Below, piece after piece: positions 28,670 to 42,143 of a stretch of 64,000 bases of DNA. Position numbers and translations under genes: made by a program. The notes below the pieces were generated by a model that saw only the letters and a list, made by a program, of their open reading frames with translations, was not told the origin of the DNA and made no database searches. Each line of letters opens with the position of its first letter. Position 1 is the stretch's first letter. Origin of the DNA: Polyangia bacterium (GTDB lineage Bacteria; Myxococcota_A; Polyangia; Fen-1088); the NCBI GenBank assembly GCA_036268875.1, contig DATATI010000079.1, positions 124,001 through 188,000 of the forward strand, given 5' to 3'.

Positions 28670-29950
28670 TCACAAGCTCCAATACCGGATTCCGCGTTCC
28701 ATCTTCGCCGGCGCGAACACGCTCTTGACGTCGACGAAGACGCCGTTGTCACGCACCATGCCGAGGAGCTTGGTCTGGCCCAGCTGCACGTACTCCTTGT
28801 GGCTGACGGCGACGATCAGACCGTCGAGATCTTTGTAGCGCTCGAGCTCGCTCAGCGTCAGGCCATATTCGTGCTTGGCCTCCGCAGGGTTGCCGCGGCT
28901 GTCGTGAATCAGCGCTTCGATCCCGAACTGGCGGAGCTCGGCCAGGATGTCCGGCACCTTGCTGTTGCGCAGGTCGTTGCAGTCTTCCTTGAAGGTCAGG
29001 CCCAGCACGCCAACCCGCGCGCCTTTGACCGGGAAGCCCTGGTTGATCAGCATCTTCACCAGCTGCTGGGCGAGATACGGCCCGACGTTGTTGTTGATGC
29101 GGCGGCCGGCCAGGATCACCTCGGGCTGATAGCCCAGCTGCTGCGCCTTCATCGTCAGGTAATACGGATCGACGCCGATGCAGTGGCCGCCCACCAGGCC
29201 GGGACGGAACTTGAGGAAGTTCCATTTCGTACCCGCCGCCTCGAGCACGTCGGCGGTGCGGATGTTCATGCGTTCGAAGATGATTGCCAGCTCGTTCATG
29301 AGGGCGATGTTCAGATCGCGCTGGGTGTTCTCGATGACCTTGGCCGCCTCGGCGACCTTGATCGACGACGCCCGGTGCACGCCGGCCTCGATGATCGAAC
29401 CGTAGGCGTTCGCCACCCGGTCCAGCGTGGCGGCGTCTTCGCCCGACACGACCTTCACGATGCGCTCCAGCGTGTGTTCCTTGTCGCCGGGGTTGATGCG
29501 CTCGGGAGAATAACCAAGCGTGAAATCTTTGCCCTGCGTTAGGCCGGACAGTTTCGCGAGAATCGGGCCGCAAACTTCCTCCGTGACGCCCGGGTACACC
29601 GTCGATTCGAAGACGACCACCGCGCCCTTGTTGAGGGCCTTGCCCACGGTCTCGGACGCGCGCACCACCGGCGTCAGATCGGGGACATTGTTGTGATCGA
29701 CCGGCGTCGGCACGGCGATGACGAAGAAGGTCACTGCCTTGAGGTCGGCGATGTTACTGCTGATGGTCAGCGCCGAACCCTTGAGCTCCGACTCCGGCAC
29801 CTCTTGGTTGCGGTCGAAGCCACGACGGAGCTCGTCGACCTTCTCCTTGTTGACGTCGAAGCCGATGGTCCCCGGAAACTTGCGCGCAAAAGCCAGCGCC
29901 ACCGGTAGCCCGACGTATCCGAGACCAATCACTGCGATCCGCTCTTGCAT
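28670..29950 (-). CDS. UDP-N-acetylhexosamine 6-dehydrogenase (TviB/WbpA type)
   Basis: A 426-residue member of the UDP-glucose/GDP-mannose dehydrogenase family. It shows the NAD motif IAVIGLGYVGLPVALAFA, FFVIAVPTPVD, VVFESTVYPGVTE, LGYSPERINPGD, and the catalytic Cys in LVGGHCIGVDPYYLT. The linker helix AEAAKVIENTQRDLNIALMNE and the C-terminal domain (GVLGLTFKEDCNDLRNSKV) are of the TviB/WbpA type, which oxidises UDP-GlcNAc to the uronic acid for capsule or O-antigen. It stands alone here; no epimerase or transferase gene is adjacent, so the polysaccharide is unknown. Confidence 0.92.
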   Translation of the reverse strand: MQERIAVIGLGYVGLPVALAFARKFPGTIGFDVNKEKVDELRRGFDRNQEVPESELKGSALTISSNIADLKAVTFFVIAVPTPVDHNNVPDLTPVVRASETVGKALNKGAVVVFESTVYPGVTEEVCGPILAKLSGLTQGKDFTLGYSPERINPGDKEHTLERIVKVVSGEDAATLDRVANAYGSIIEAGVHRASSIKVAEAAKVIENTQRDLNIALMNELAIIFERMNIRTADVLEAAGTKWNFLKFRPGLVGGHCIGVDPYYLTMKAQQLGYQPEVILAGRRINNNVGPYLAQQLVKMLINQGFPVKGARVGVLGLTFKEDCNDLRNSKVPDILAELRQFGIEALIHDSRGNPAEAKHEYGLTLSELERYKDLDGLIVAVSHKEYVQLGQTKLLGMVRDNGVFVDVKSVFAPAKMERGIRYWSL

Positions 29951-30011
29951 GTGTCCTGTCGCTCCTCGCGCGCAAGACTATCGCGTTTCGGCGAGCGCCG
30001 CGACGGGGCCG

Positions 30012-31115
30012 CTAGACGTTGAACTTGAAGTGGATGACGTCGCCGTCTTTGACGACGTAGTCCTTGCCTTCAAGGGCCAGCTTGGCGTTGGCGCGGCAGG
30101 CGGCTTCCGAGCCGTACTTGATCAGGTCTTCCCACCAGATAACCTCGGCCTTGATGAAGCCGCGCTCGAAGTCGGTGTGGATGGCGCCGGCGGCTTGCGG
30201 GGCCTTGTAGCCGCGCTTGATGGTCCAGGCCCGGCATTCGTCTTCGCCGGCGGTGAGGAACGTGATCAAATCCAGCAGGTGATACGCCGTGCGCGCCACC
30301 GCGTGCAGGCCCGGTTCCTTGAGGCCCAGCGTCTCCAGAAAGGCCGGGCGGTCGGCGGCGTCCAGCGACGCGATCTCCGCCTCCGCTGCCGCGCAGATCA
30401 CCACCACCGGCGCGTTCTCCGTCGCGGCGTGGGCCTTCAGCGCGCGCACGTGCGGCTCGACGTCGGGGTTGTCGATCTGCTTTTCCGAAACGTTGGCGAC
30501 GTAGAAGACCTTCTTCAGGGTCAGCAGGCTGGCCTCGCGCAGCAGCGCCTGCTCGTCGGCGTTCAAGCCTTGCGCGCGCGCCGGCTTGCCAGCGTCGAGG
30601 CCAGCGCGCACGCGCTCGCAGATCTCCAGAATCAACTTCTCTTCTTTGGGCGCCGGGCCCTTCAAGGCCTTCTTCGCCCGGTCGATGCGCTTCTCGACGG
30701 TCTCGAGGTCTTTGAGACAAAGTTCAGTGTCGATGGTGCCGACGTCGGCGATCGGATCGATGCGGCTGTCGACGTGGACGATGTTGTCGTCTTCAAAGCA
30801 GCGCACCACGTGGGCGATGGCGTCGGTCTCGCGGATGTTGGCCAAAAATTGATTGCCCAGGCCCTCGCCCTTCGAAGCGCCGCGCACCAGGCCGGCGATG
30901 TCGACGAAGTTCACGGTCGCCGCGACCACGGACTTCGGGTGGTACAGCGCCACCAGCGCGTCCAACCGAGGGTCGGGCACCGGCACCACGCCGACGTTCG
31001 GCTCGATGGTGCAGAAGGGATAGTTCGCCACCGCGGCCCCGGCCGCCGACAGCGCGTTGAACAGCGTCGACTTGCCGACGTTCGGCAAGCCGACGATGCC
31101 GCAGGAAATAGCCAT
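30012..31115 (-). CDS. ychF: Redox-responsive ATPase YchF/Ola1 family
   Basis: A 367-residue YchF. The G1 motif GLPNVGKSTLFNAL, G3 DIAGLVRGASKGEGLGNQFL and the C-terminal TGS domain (LITFLTAGEDECRAW to VIHFKFNV) are clear. The base-specificity loop reads NVSE instead of NKxD, the reason this family prefers ATP over GTP. YchF binds ribosomes and negatively affects oxidative stress responses. It follows atpE on the same strand with a hairpin between them. Confidence 0.96.
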   Translation of the reverse strand: MAISCGIVGLPNVGKSTLFNALSAAGAAVANYPFCTIEPNVGVVPVPDPRLDALVALYHPKSVVAATVNFVDIAGLVRGASKGEGLGNQFLANIRETDAIAHVVRCFEDDNIVHVDSRIDPIADVGTIDTELCLKDLETVEKRIDRAKKALKGPAPKEEKLILEICERVRAGLDAGKPARAQGLNADEQALLREASLLTLKKVFYVANVSEKQIDNPDVEPHVRALKAHAATENAPVVVICAAAEAEIASLDAADRPAFLETLGLKEPGLHAVARTAYHLLDLITFLTAGEDECRAWTIKRGYKAPQAAGAIHTDFERGFIKAEVIWWEDLIKYGSEAACRANAKLALEGKDYVVKDGDVIHFKFNV

Positions 31116-31144
31116 GGGTTGATCGTCAGTCTACGGGACCGACG

Positions 31145-31166
31145 AGGCGAGCGCTGCCGCTCGCCT
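31145..31166 (-). terminator. Hairpin between atpE and ychF
   Basis: A perfect 9-bp stem (AGGCGAGCG 31145-31153 with CGCTCGCCT 31158-31166) and a four-base loop lie nine bases after the atpE stop. No T-run follows on the minus strand, so this may be a weak terminator or an RNA-stability hairpin limiting read-through from the F0 genes into ychF. Confidence 0.45.
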
Positions 31167-31174
31167 TGACCAAA

Positions 31175-31516
31175 TCAGCCGATCTTGCCGAACAACTGGA
31201 AAGCGATCAGCAGGCCGTAGATGACCAGCGACTCGATCAGGGCCAAGCCGACGATCATCGGGACGAAGATCTTGCCTGACGCCTGCGGGTTGCGGGCGAT
31301 GCCTTCCAGGGCCGAGCCAGCGGCGCGGCCCTGCCCGATGGCGCCACCCAGCGCGGACAGGCCAATCGCCAGCGCGGCGGCGATGCCCAGCCACTTGTCG
31401 CGGTCCATGCGAGCGGCGTCAGCCGACTGGGCAAAGGCGGTGCTGCTGACCAGCAAGGTCAGGGCAACGATGCCGAGGGTGGTGAGGGTGGCGAACAGCT
31501 TGGACGTGCGGCGCAT
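31175..31516 (-). CDS. atpE: ATP synthase F0 subunit c with N-terminal signal-like extension
   Basis: A 113-residue subunit c, about 30 residues longer than usual. The extra N-terminus ([20 protein letters not shown], then Q) is a signal-peptide-like stretch, as in some other bacterial c subunits. Two membrane helices follow, with the RNP loop at 75-77 and the ion-binding carboxylate Glu95 in [11 protein letters not shown]. Gln62 in the first helix, Ser96 and Tyr100 are also present. Subunit c forms the rotor ring. It is last in the order atpZ-atpI-atpB-atpE, and the F1 genes are not in this window. Confidence 0.95.
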   Translation of the reverse strand: MRRTSKLFATLTTLGIVALTLLVSSTAFAQSADAARMDRDKWLGIAAALAIGLSALGGAIGQGRAAGSALEGIARNPQASGKIFVPMIVGLALIESLVIYGLLIAFQLFGKIG

Positions 31517-31559
31517 GAGGAAGCTCCCTGCAAATGGATGATGGATCGATGGATGGTGA

Positions 31560-32330
31560 TCAATGCTCTTCGTGAGCGACTGCGGAACCGATGTACACGG
31601 TCGAAAGAAGCGAAAAAACCACGGCCTGGACGACGGAGACGAACACGCCCATCACCAGGAACGGGACCGGAACCAAGAACGGAATGACGGCGAAGAACGA
31701 CAGCACCACCGCGTGATCGGCGGCGATGTTGCCGAGCAGACGCATGGCCAGCGAAACCGGACGGGCGATGTGGCTGATCACTTCGATCGGCAACATCAGC
31801 GGCGCCAGCCACCACAGCGGCCCCAGGAAATGCTTGAAGTACTTCACGCCGTGCGCGCGCACGCCGAAGATGTGCGTCAGCAAGAAGATCATCACCGACA
31901 ACGCCAGGTTGGTCTTCAGCGTGTCGGTCGGCGGCAAGAACCCTGGGATCAGCGCCAGCAGGTTCGAAAACAAGATGAACAGAAACAGCGAGCCCACCAG
32001 CGGCAGATAGCGCTTGGCTTCCTTCTCGCCCATCACGCTGACCATCAGGCCGAAGATGGTGTCCGACAGCATCTCGAAGAGGTTGCGCAGGCCGAAGCGG
32101 GGCGGGGGGACCAGGCCGGCGTCGCCCGCGCCACCGACGGCGGCGGCGTAACGGGTGGCGCCGAAGAGCAGGAACAGCACCACCAGCAGCGCGCCCATGA
32201 TGTGGTCGATCTGAAAGTGGGTGGACTGGAACATCTGCCAGGTCCACTCGCGGCCAAGATAGATCTGGAGGTTCTGCTTCAGCGTTTCATAGCCGGGGAG
32301 AAAGTCGAACCAGGTGGCGTGTGGTTGCAT
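31560..32330 (-). CDS. atpB: ATP synthase F0 subunit a
   Basis: A 256-residue polytopic membrane protein, the stator channel for ions entering the c-ring. The essential Arg lies in [14 protein letters not shown], and [11 protein letters not shown] precedes it. The C-terminal helix pair ([24 protein letters not shown]) is standard. The stop is 43 bases before atpE. It carries about five membrane helices with a loop of charged residues (MGEKEAKRY). Confidence 0.96.
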   Translation of the reverse strand: MQPHATWFDFLPGYETLKQNLQIYLGREWTWQMFQSTHFQIDHIMGALLVVLFLLFGATRYAAAVGGAGDAGLVPPPRFGLRNLFEMLSDTIFGLMVSVMGEKEAKRYLPLVGSLFLFILFSNLLALIPGFLPPTDTLKTNLALSVMIFLLTHIFGVRAHGVKYFKHFLGPLWWLAPLMLPIEVISHIARPVSLAMRLLGNIAADHAVVLSFFAVIPFLVPVPFLVMGVFVSVVQAVVFSLLSTVYIGSAVAHEEH

Positions 32331-32334
32331 GGGC

Positions 32335-32730
32335 CTAGCGCGCCTCCGGCGCTTCGGCGGCCGCGTCCGTCGGCGCGCTGAGGCTGGTGAGGAAGATGGA
32401 AATCACGAACACCGACAGGCCCAGCGAGAACGGCAGCACGGCCAGATGGCCGACCCGCACCGCCACCCAGACCATCACGAACAGCGCCGCCATCTTCAGA
32501 GCCAGCCCGACACCCAGCATCGCCGCCTGCCCGCCGGTGGCCCCGGTTTGTACGCGCGCCACCACCCGCCCGGCCAGCCGGGCGATGGACCAGAAGTTCA
32601 GGCAGCCCAGCGCCGCGCCCACGCCCGCTGCCAGCATGCCGGAGGCGCCCCACAAAAGGCCGGCGCCGCAGGTGATGGCGACGCCGAGGATGAGGTTCGC
32701 GCGTTCAATCTTTTTTAGCGGGGGCATCAT
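32335..32730 (-). CDS. atpI: ATP synthase subunit I-like membrane protein
   Basis: A 131-residue protein with four hydrophobic segments (about 12-30, 33-50, 68-90, 98-115) and short loops. Size, topology and place between atpZ and atpB match the ATP synthase I family, which helps assemble the c-ring and may handle Mg2+. The C-terminus is Ala/Glu-rich. Its first 26 bases overlap the end of atpZ, and atpB begins four bases after its stop. Confidence 0.75.
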   Translation of the reverse strand: MMPPLKKIERANLILGVAITCGAGLLWGASGMLAAGVGAALGCLNFWSIARLAGRVVARVQTGATGGQAAMLGVGLALKMAALFVMVWVAVRVGHLAVLPFSLGLSVFVISIFLTSLSAPTDAAAEAPEAR

Positions 32731-32953
32731 CTGATGGTGGTTTCGTCTCGTCTCCGAAGTTGCGGCGGTAAAACCGGGTCACCCGCACCAACCCTTTGAT
32801 CGCCGCGCCGACGCCGGCGAACAAGCCCAGGTACATGAGCCAAGGTGCGGTTCCGAATTTTCTGTCCAGATAATTTCCTCCGAAATAGCCGATGCCGATG
32901 GCAAGGACGATCTCGATCCCGACGGCGCCGGTCGAACCGACAATCCGCCACAT
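32705..32953 (-). CDS. atpZ: AtpZ/AtpI-family F0 accessory protein
   Basis: An 82-residue protein with two membrane helices (IEIVLAIGIGYFGGNYLDRK and WLMYLGLFAGVGAAIKGLVR). The family motif GxxLDxxFGTxPW reads GNYLDRKFGTAPW. AtpZ proteins are coded at the head of ATP synthase operons and are proposed to work with AtpI in ion import or ring assembly. The ATG at 32953 (MWRIVGS) is chosen; a TTG at 33013 is less likely. The tail is charged (ETKPPSDDAPAKKD). Confidence 0.85.
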   Translation of the reverse strand: MWRIVGSTGAVGIEIVLAIGIGYFGGNYLDRKFGTAPWLMYLGLFAGVGAAIKGLVRVTRFYRRNFGDETKPPSDDAPAKKD

Positions 32954-33108
32954 ATTTTTCTCGTCACGGTCGATGAGCGGCGTTCCGGTACCACGGCGGC
33001 GGCCCAAAATCAAGGTGCCGCCGCCAGGCCCGCGCGCGTCGGCACAGGGGTTGCCGGCGGTAACGGCGTCCCCACGTTTTCCCCGAGAGCAACGAAAGGG
33101 AGGATGAA

Positions 33109-33540
33109 ATGGACAATCGTGTGGCGAAGGCGGATGTGACCATCAAGGCGCCCGTCGAGAAAGTGTGGGAAGCGCTGGTCACCCCGGCGATCATCAAGAG
33201 CTACATGTTCGGCACGGACGTGCAGTCCGAATGGAAAGCCGGCAGCCCGATCGTCTGGCAGGGCGAATACCAGGGCAAGAAGTACGAGGACCACGGCCGG
33301 ATTCTGGAGGTGGTGCCGCAACACAAGCTGCGCTACAGCCACTTCAGCCCGCTGTCAGGGCTGCCCGACACACCGGAGAATTACCATCAGGTGACGATCG
33401 ATCTGGCGGGCGAAGACGGCTCGGTGAAGGTGGCGCTGGCGCAGGATCAGAACCACAGCGCGCAGGCCCAGGCCGAATCGGAGAAGAACTGGAACGTGAT
33501 GCTGGCCGGCCTGAAGAAGACCGTCGAGGCGGCCAGCTAA
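33109..33540 (+). CDS. SRPBCC (AHSA1/START-like) family protein
   Basis: A 143-residue single-domain protein with the helix-grip fold of the AHSA1 group. It begins with a strand and APVEKVWEALVTPAIIKSY, followed by WKAGSPIVWQGEYQGKKYEDHG and VPQHKLRYSHFSPLSGLPD. The last helix is EKNWNVMLAGLKKTVEA. Such proteins bind hydrophobic ligands or act in stress responses; the ligand is unknown. An AGGGAGG site lies about seven bases before the ATG. It is a lone plus-strand gene between two minus-strand blocks. Confidence 0.9.
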   Translation: MDNRVAKADVTIKAPVEKVWEALVTPAIIKSYMFGTDVQSEWKAGSPIVWQGEYQGKKYEDHGRILEVVPQHKLRYSHFSPLSGLPDTPENYHQVTIDLAGEDGSVKVALAQDQNHSAQAQAESEKNWNVMLAGLKKTVEAAS

Positions 33541-33599
33541 GCTCAGCGACGCTGGCGTTTCATTCGGCCGCGCTCGGTCCGCGCGGGAAGGAATGCTGC

Positions 33600-34934
<1,335 letters not shown>

Positions 34935-34952
34935 GTCAGCTCCCTGCCTGGC

Positions 34953-37592
<2,640 letters not shown>

Positions 37593-37708
37593 TTAGAGAC
37601 CTCTTATACGTGAAACGAACCCGCGGTTCCATACCACGGGCAGGCCTGCCGGCGACGGCGATCCGACGGCGGGAGCAGGGTTTTTCCCGCCCGCCGATGG
37701 GCCCGCCA

Positions 37709-38428
37709 CTACTCGGACGTCAGCGTTCCGGTGACCGACAACGTGCACGTTCCGGTCGGTGCCAGCGTTGTTTTGGGCAAGCAATTGTTGGTGTTCTTCG
37801 GGTCCGCGGGGTTGGTGTAGTCCTTGTACGTGGCGTTGACGTTGCCGTTCACCTGGGCGGTGGCGCCGTCGCTGCTGCTGAACGCGAACGACTGCCCCAT
37901 CCAGGTGAAGTCCGTGCAACCGCCACTGGACGTGCAGGTCTGCCCGGGCTCCAGCGTGCCGGTGGCGGTGTTGCCGACGGCGTTGAAGTCGAGGATCCAC
38001 CCACAGTAATAGTCGGCGACCACCGTGCTGCCGCTGCCGGCGGAGACGTCCATGTTGTCGGCGGGCCCCTTGAGTGGCTTGCTCTGGCTGGTGCCGTCGC
38101 TGCAGGTGATGGTCAAAGTGCCGCTGGAAAAGTCCCAGGTGCCCAGCAAGAGGTTGCGGCTGACCACGCTGCTGCCGCCGGTGCCCGACGAACCGCCCGT
38201 GTCGGCGCCGCCAGTGCCCGACGAGCCGCCCGAACCGCTGGACGGATTGGCCCCGCTTTTCCAGCAGGTGTGTCCCATCACGCAGTGATAACCCTTCGGG
38301 CAGCTTTCGCCCGTGCCGCACAGAAGCTCGCCGTCCTTGAAATCGGGCGAGTAGGTGCAGGCGTTCGAGGCGGCCAATCCCAGCGTCGTCAGAGCCAGCG
38401 CGGCGCGCGCGACCGTCGGCAGGCGCAT
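37709..38428 (-). CDS. Cys-rich lipoprotein with Gly/Ser linker
   Basis: A 239-residue protein of unknown function. The signal peptide ends at LAASNAC, so Cys24 is probably lipidated. A short disulfide-rich module follows (LCGTGESCPKGYHC, MGHTCW), then a Gly/Ser/Thr linker (about 58-85), then a beta-rich domain of about 150 residues starting LLLGTWDFSSGTLTITCSDG, with four more Cys. The module is a frequent start of Myxococcota lipoproteins. The ATG overlaps the stop of the upstream TPR gene by one base (TGATG), which points to translational coupling. Confidence 0.82.
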   Translation of the reverse strand: MRLPTVARAALALTTLGLAASNACTYSPDFKDGELLCGTGESCPKGYHCVMGHTCWKSGANPSSGSGGSSGTGGADTGGSSGTGGSSVVSRNLLLGTWDFSSGTLTITCSDGTSQSKPLKGPADNMDVSAGSGSTVVADYYCGWILDFNAVGNTATGTLEPGQTCTSSGGCTDFTWMGQSFAFSSSDGATAQVNGNVNATYKDYTNPADPKNTNNCLPKTTLAPTGTCTLSVTGTLTSE

Positions 38429-39363
38429 CAGAACGTCATCCCCAGCGACGCCGAGGCGCCATTGCGCGTGACCGAAGGAACCACCGTTACGCCCGCCGGC
38501 CCGGAAGACTCCGACTGATGGCCCATCACATAGCAGACCACACCGGCGATCAACGAGGCGCCCCCGATGCCCAGGAAGGTGAACTCCAGCGTCTGGTCAG
38601 TGCGGCCGTTCTTGTCGGTGGTCTGCAACGCCGGCGTGTACATGCCGTTCATATCGGCCGCCTTGTTGATGTCGCTGGCGGCGCTCTTGGCCTCGACGCC
38701 GTATTCGGCGGCGCCGATCAGCGCGGTGACGCCGACACCGGCCAGGATCCAACCGGCAATGCGTAGGCCGCGGCCCGGGTTCGCGTCGACGGGCGCGGGT
38801 AGCGGCGGCGGTGCCGGCATGGCCACAGTAGGCGCCGGGGCGGGCGCGGTCGCTGGGCCGAGAATGGGCGGCGGTGGTGCAGCGGGCGGCGGCGCCGCGG
38901 GAACCTCCGGCGCGGCGGGCGGCGCCGGTTGCCACGGTGGCGCCCCCGGCGGCAACGATGGCTGGATGGTCTGGGTGGGGGGTGAGGTCTGCGTGGCGGT
39001 CTTTTGATCCACCAGCTTTTCCAGCTGCTTGATCTTGTCTTCGATGTCGGCGCGGTTCGGTGGATTGGGGTTGCGGCGCAGATAGGTTCGATAAAAACGC
39101 AGGGCCTGTTCCGGGTTGCCGGCCAGGCGGTGCGCCTGGGCCAGGTTGTAGAGAAACGCCGGATCGTTCTTCGCTTCGTAGGCGGCCTCGAACTCTTTGA
39201 TCGCCTCCTGGTACTTGCCCAGATCGAAGAAAGCCGTGCCTTTTTGGTAGTGCTCGCGAGCGGCGGTGGTGTCCTCGGCGTGCGCCACGCCGGCCGACGC
39301 CAGCAGGCCGCACACCACCACCGCGACTGTCAGATAAGCGGACGAGCGGGGGAAGTTAGACAT
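38428..39363 (-). CDS. Exported TPR protein with C-terminal membrane segments
   Basis: A 311-residue protein with ATG at 39363 and signal peptide (1-27, ending GVAHAE). A TPR pair follows (TTAAREHYQKGTAFFDLG, KYQEAIKEFEAAYEAKNDPA, FLYNLAQAHRLAGNPEQALR). A short coiled coil (NRADIEDKIKQLEKLVDQKT) leads to a Pro/Ala-rich linker of about 75 residues and two membrane segments (RIAGWILAGVGVTALIGAAE and LGIGGASLIAGVVCYVMG). This layout, TPR, Pro-rich, two helices, is a common Myxococcota envelope type; function is unknown. It is coupled to the lipoprotein gene downstream. Confidence 0.85.
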   Translation of the reverse strand: MSNFPRSSAYLTVAVVVCGLLASAGVAHAEDTTAAREHYQKGTAFFDLGKYQEAIKEFEAAYEAKNDPAFLYNLAQAHRLAGNPEQALRFYRTYLRRNPNPPNRADIEDKIKQLEKLVDQKTATQTSPPTQTIQPSLPPGAPPWQPAPPAAPEVPAAPPPAAPPPPILGPATAPAPAPTVAMPAPPPLPAPVDANPGRGLRIAGWILAGVGVTALIGAAEYGVEAKSAASDINKAADMNGMYTPALQTTDKNGRTDQTLEFTFLGIGGASLIAGVVCYVMGHQSESSGPAGVTVVPSVTRNGASASLGMTF

Positions 39364-39430
39364 GGCAGGACCCGCATTATCGCCCAGTTTTCGCATCTGC
39401 GGGAGTTTTGTGGCGCCCTTCGAAGGCAAG

Positions 39431-39602
39431 CCCGTTACCCGCGGGCGAAAGTGGACCACCGATTGGAGGGTGGCTTTCGCGCGTTTGTACTCCTCTTATG
39501 AAGAGCGCTCTTTTGATCCAAAAAGGGCGCTCTTCCAGGAGCGCAAACGCGCGAAAGCGGCCCGCCAATGGGGTTGCTGACCTTCGCCCCGCGCGTAACG
39601 GG
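39431..39602. repeat. Large imperfect inverted repeat (172 bp)
   Basis: The left arm (39431-39514, starting CCCGTTACCCGCGG) matches the reverse complement of the right arm (39520-39602, ending CGCGTAACGGG) over about 83 bases with roughly four in five positions equal and two small gaps. The 15-base core GCTTTCGCGCGTTTG is identical in both. Only about five bases lie between the arms. It occupies the gap 39364-39692 between a TPR gene and the HD-GYP gene and has no credible gene. Weaker symmetry seems to continue outward. A transcript would fold into one long hairpin; a miniature mobile element is possible. Confidence 0.8.
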
Positions 39603-39692
39603 ATCACCTTGGGAGAAGTGACCAATCATGAGGCGGACGCGGAAGAACTCCGTCCCCGGCCCGGCCAGCACCCACCCGTAGCCGCATTGCCC

Positions 39693-41309
<1,617 letters not shown>

Positions 41310-41455
41310 CTGCTCATCCGCCGATCGTCTCGATCAGAGTAAACAACTTCAACGTTCGCGGCCAGCGCGGGTATTTTCGTCACCATCGCGGGCTTACCTC
41401 GCGCGGACCGGCTTTACGGAGCGACGGTGAGTGGTGGGAGGGCTCAGCCCCACGC

Positions 41456-42109
41456 TCATTTCATCTTGTCGCGCTGCGCTTGCAGATCTTGCCACTTTTC
41501 TTCGAGCTTTTTGGCGCTTTTTTCTTCTGACGCGGCGTCCTTCTCGGCCGACTCGAAGTCGCTGTTCTTGCCTTTCCACTGGCTCTCGAAGTCACTGACG
41601 TCCAGAGGGCTGGCGGTCTTGATGCCCTTCGCCTTGGCGACGCGGGCTTTTTCCAGCTCGACCTTGGCATTGTTGGCCTCGATGTGGGCGTCCGCCGCGG
41701 CCCCGGCCTGCTTGTCGGCGGTCCGTTTCTGGGTCAGCCATTCGATCTTTGCTTCGGCGACCTTCATGTCCAGGCCGGCTACTTCTTTGTTGTGCTCGGC
41801 GGTGTTGGCTCGGTTCTCGTCGAGAGACTTGACCGCCGCGTCCTGGTTGGAGGTGACTTGGTCGACCCGCAGCTGCGCTTGCTGGCGTTCCTTGTCGGCG
41901 ATGTCCAGCTCGCGATTGGTCTCTTCCAGCTGATCGGCCACCGTGCGCCGATCGCCCTGCGACACTTCCAGGTCGCGGCGCGCGTCGAGCACCGGCTGCT
42001 GATCGCTGGCGGGGATCGCGTCCATGGCCGCGTCGTCGACTCTGTACTTCATCCCGCCGCCGCATCCGGCGGCCGACACGGCCAGCAACAACATCGTCAG
42101 TTTTTTCAT
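41456..42109 (-). CDS. Coiled-coil lipoprotein
   Basis: A 217-residue protein. Start at the ATG at 42109 (MKKLTMLLLAVSAAGCGGGM) gives a clear signal peptide and a lipid-modified Cys16; the frame stays open 47 codons upstream but that part is not a signal. The rest is almost entirely helical and charged with few hydrophobic clusters (LEETNRELDIADKERQQAQ, EKDAASEEKSAKKLEEKW), so a long coiled coil is likely. It could span the periplasm like other Lys/Glu-rich lipoproteins. It lies 34 bases after the membrane protein gene on the same strand. Function unknown. Confidence 0.82.
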   Translation of the reverse strand: MKKLTMLLLAVSAAGCGGGMKYRVDDAAMDAIPASDQQPVLDARRDLEVSQGDRRTVADQLEETNRELDIADKERQQAQLRVDQVTSNQDAAVKSLDENRANTAEHNKEVAGLDMKVAEAKIEWLTQKRTADKQAGAAADAHIEANNAKVELEKARVAKAKGIKTASPLDVSDFESQWKGKNSDFESAEKDAASEEKSAKKLEEKWQDLQAQRDKMK

Positions 42110-42143
42110 GCCCGCCAAGGCGAAATGGTCCCTCATCCCGGTT

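Noticed and set aside
31175-31516. Calling the ATP synthase sodium-driven.
   Set aside because: Gln-Glu-Ser-Tyr is consistent with Na+, but the Thr of the Ilyobacter site is replaced by Leu and proton rings share part of the set, so only an open question is stated.
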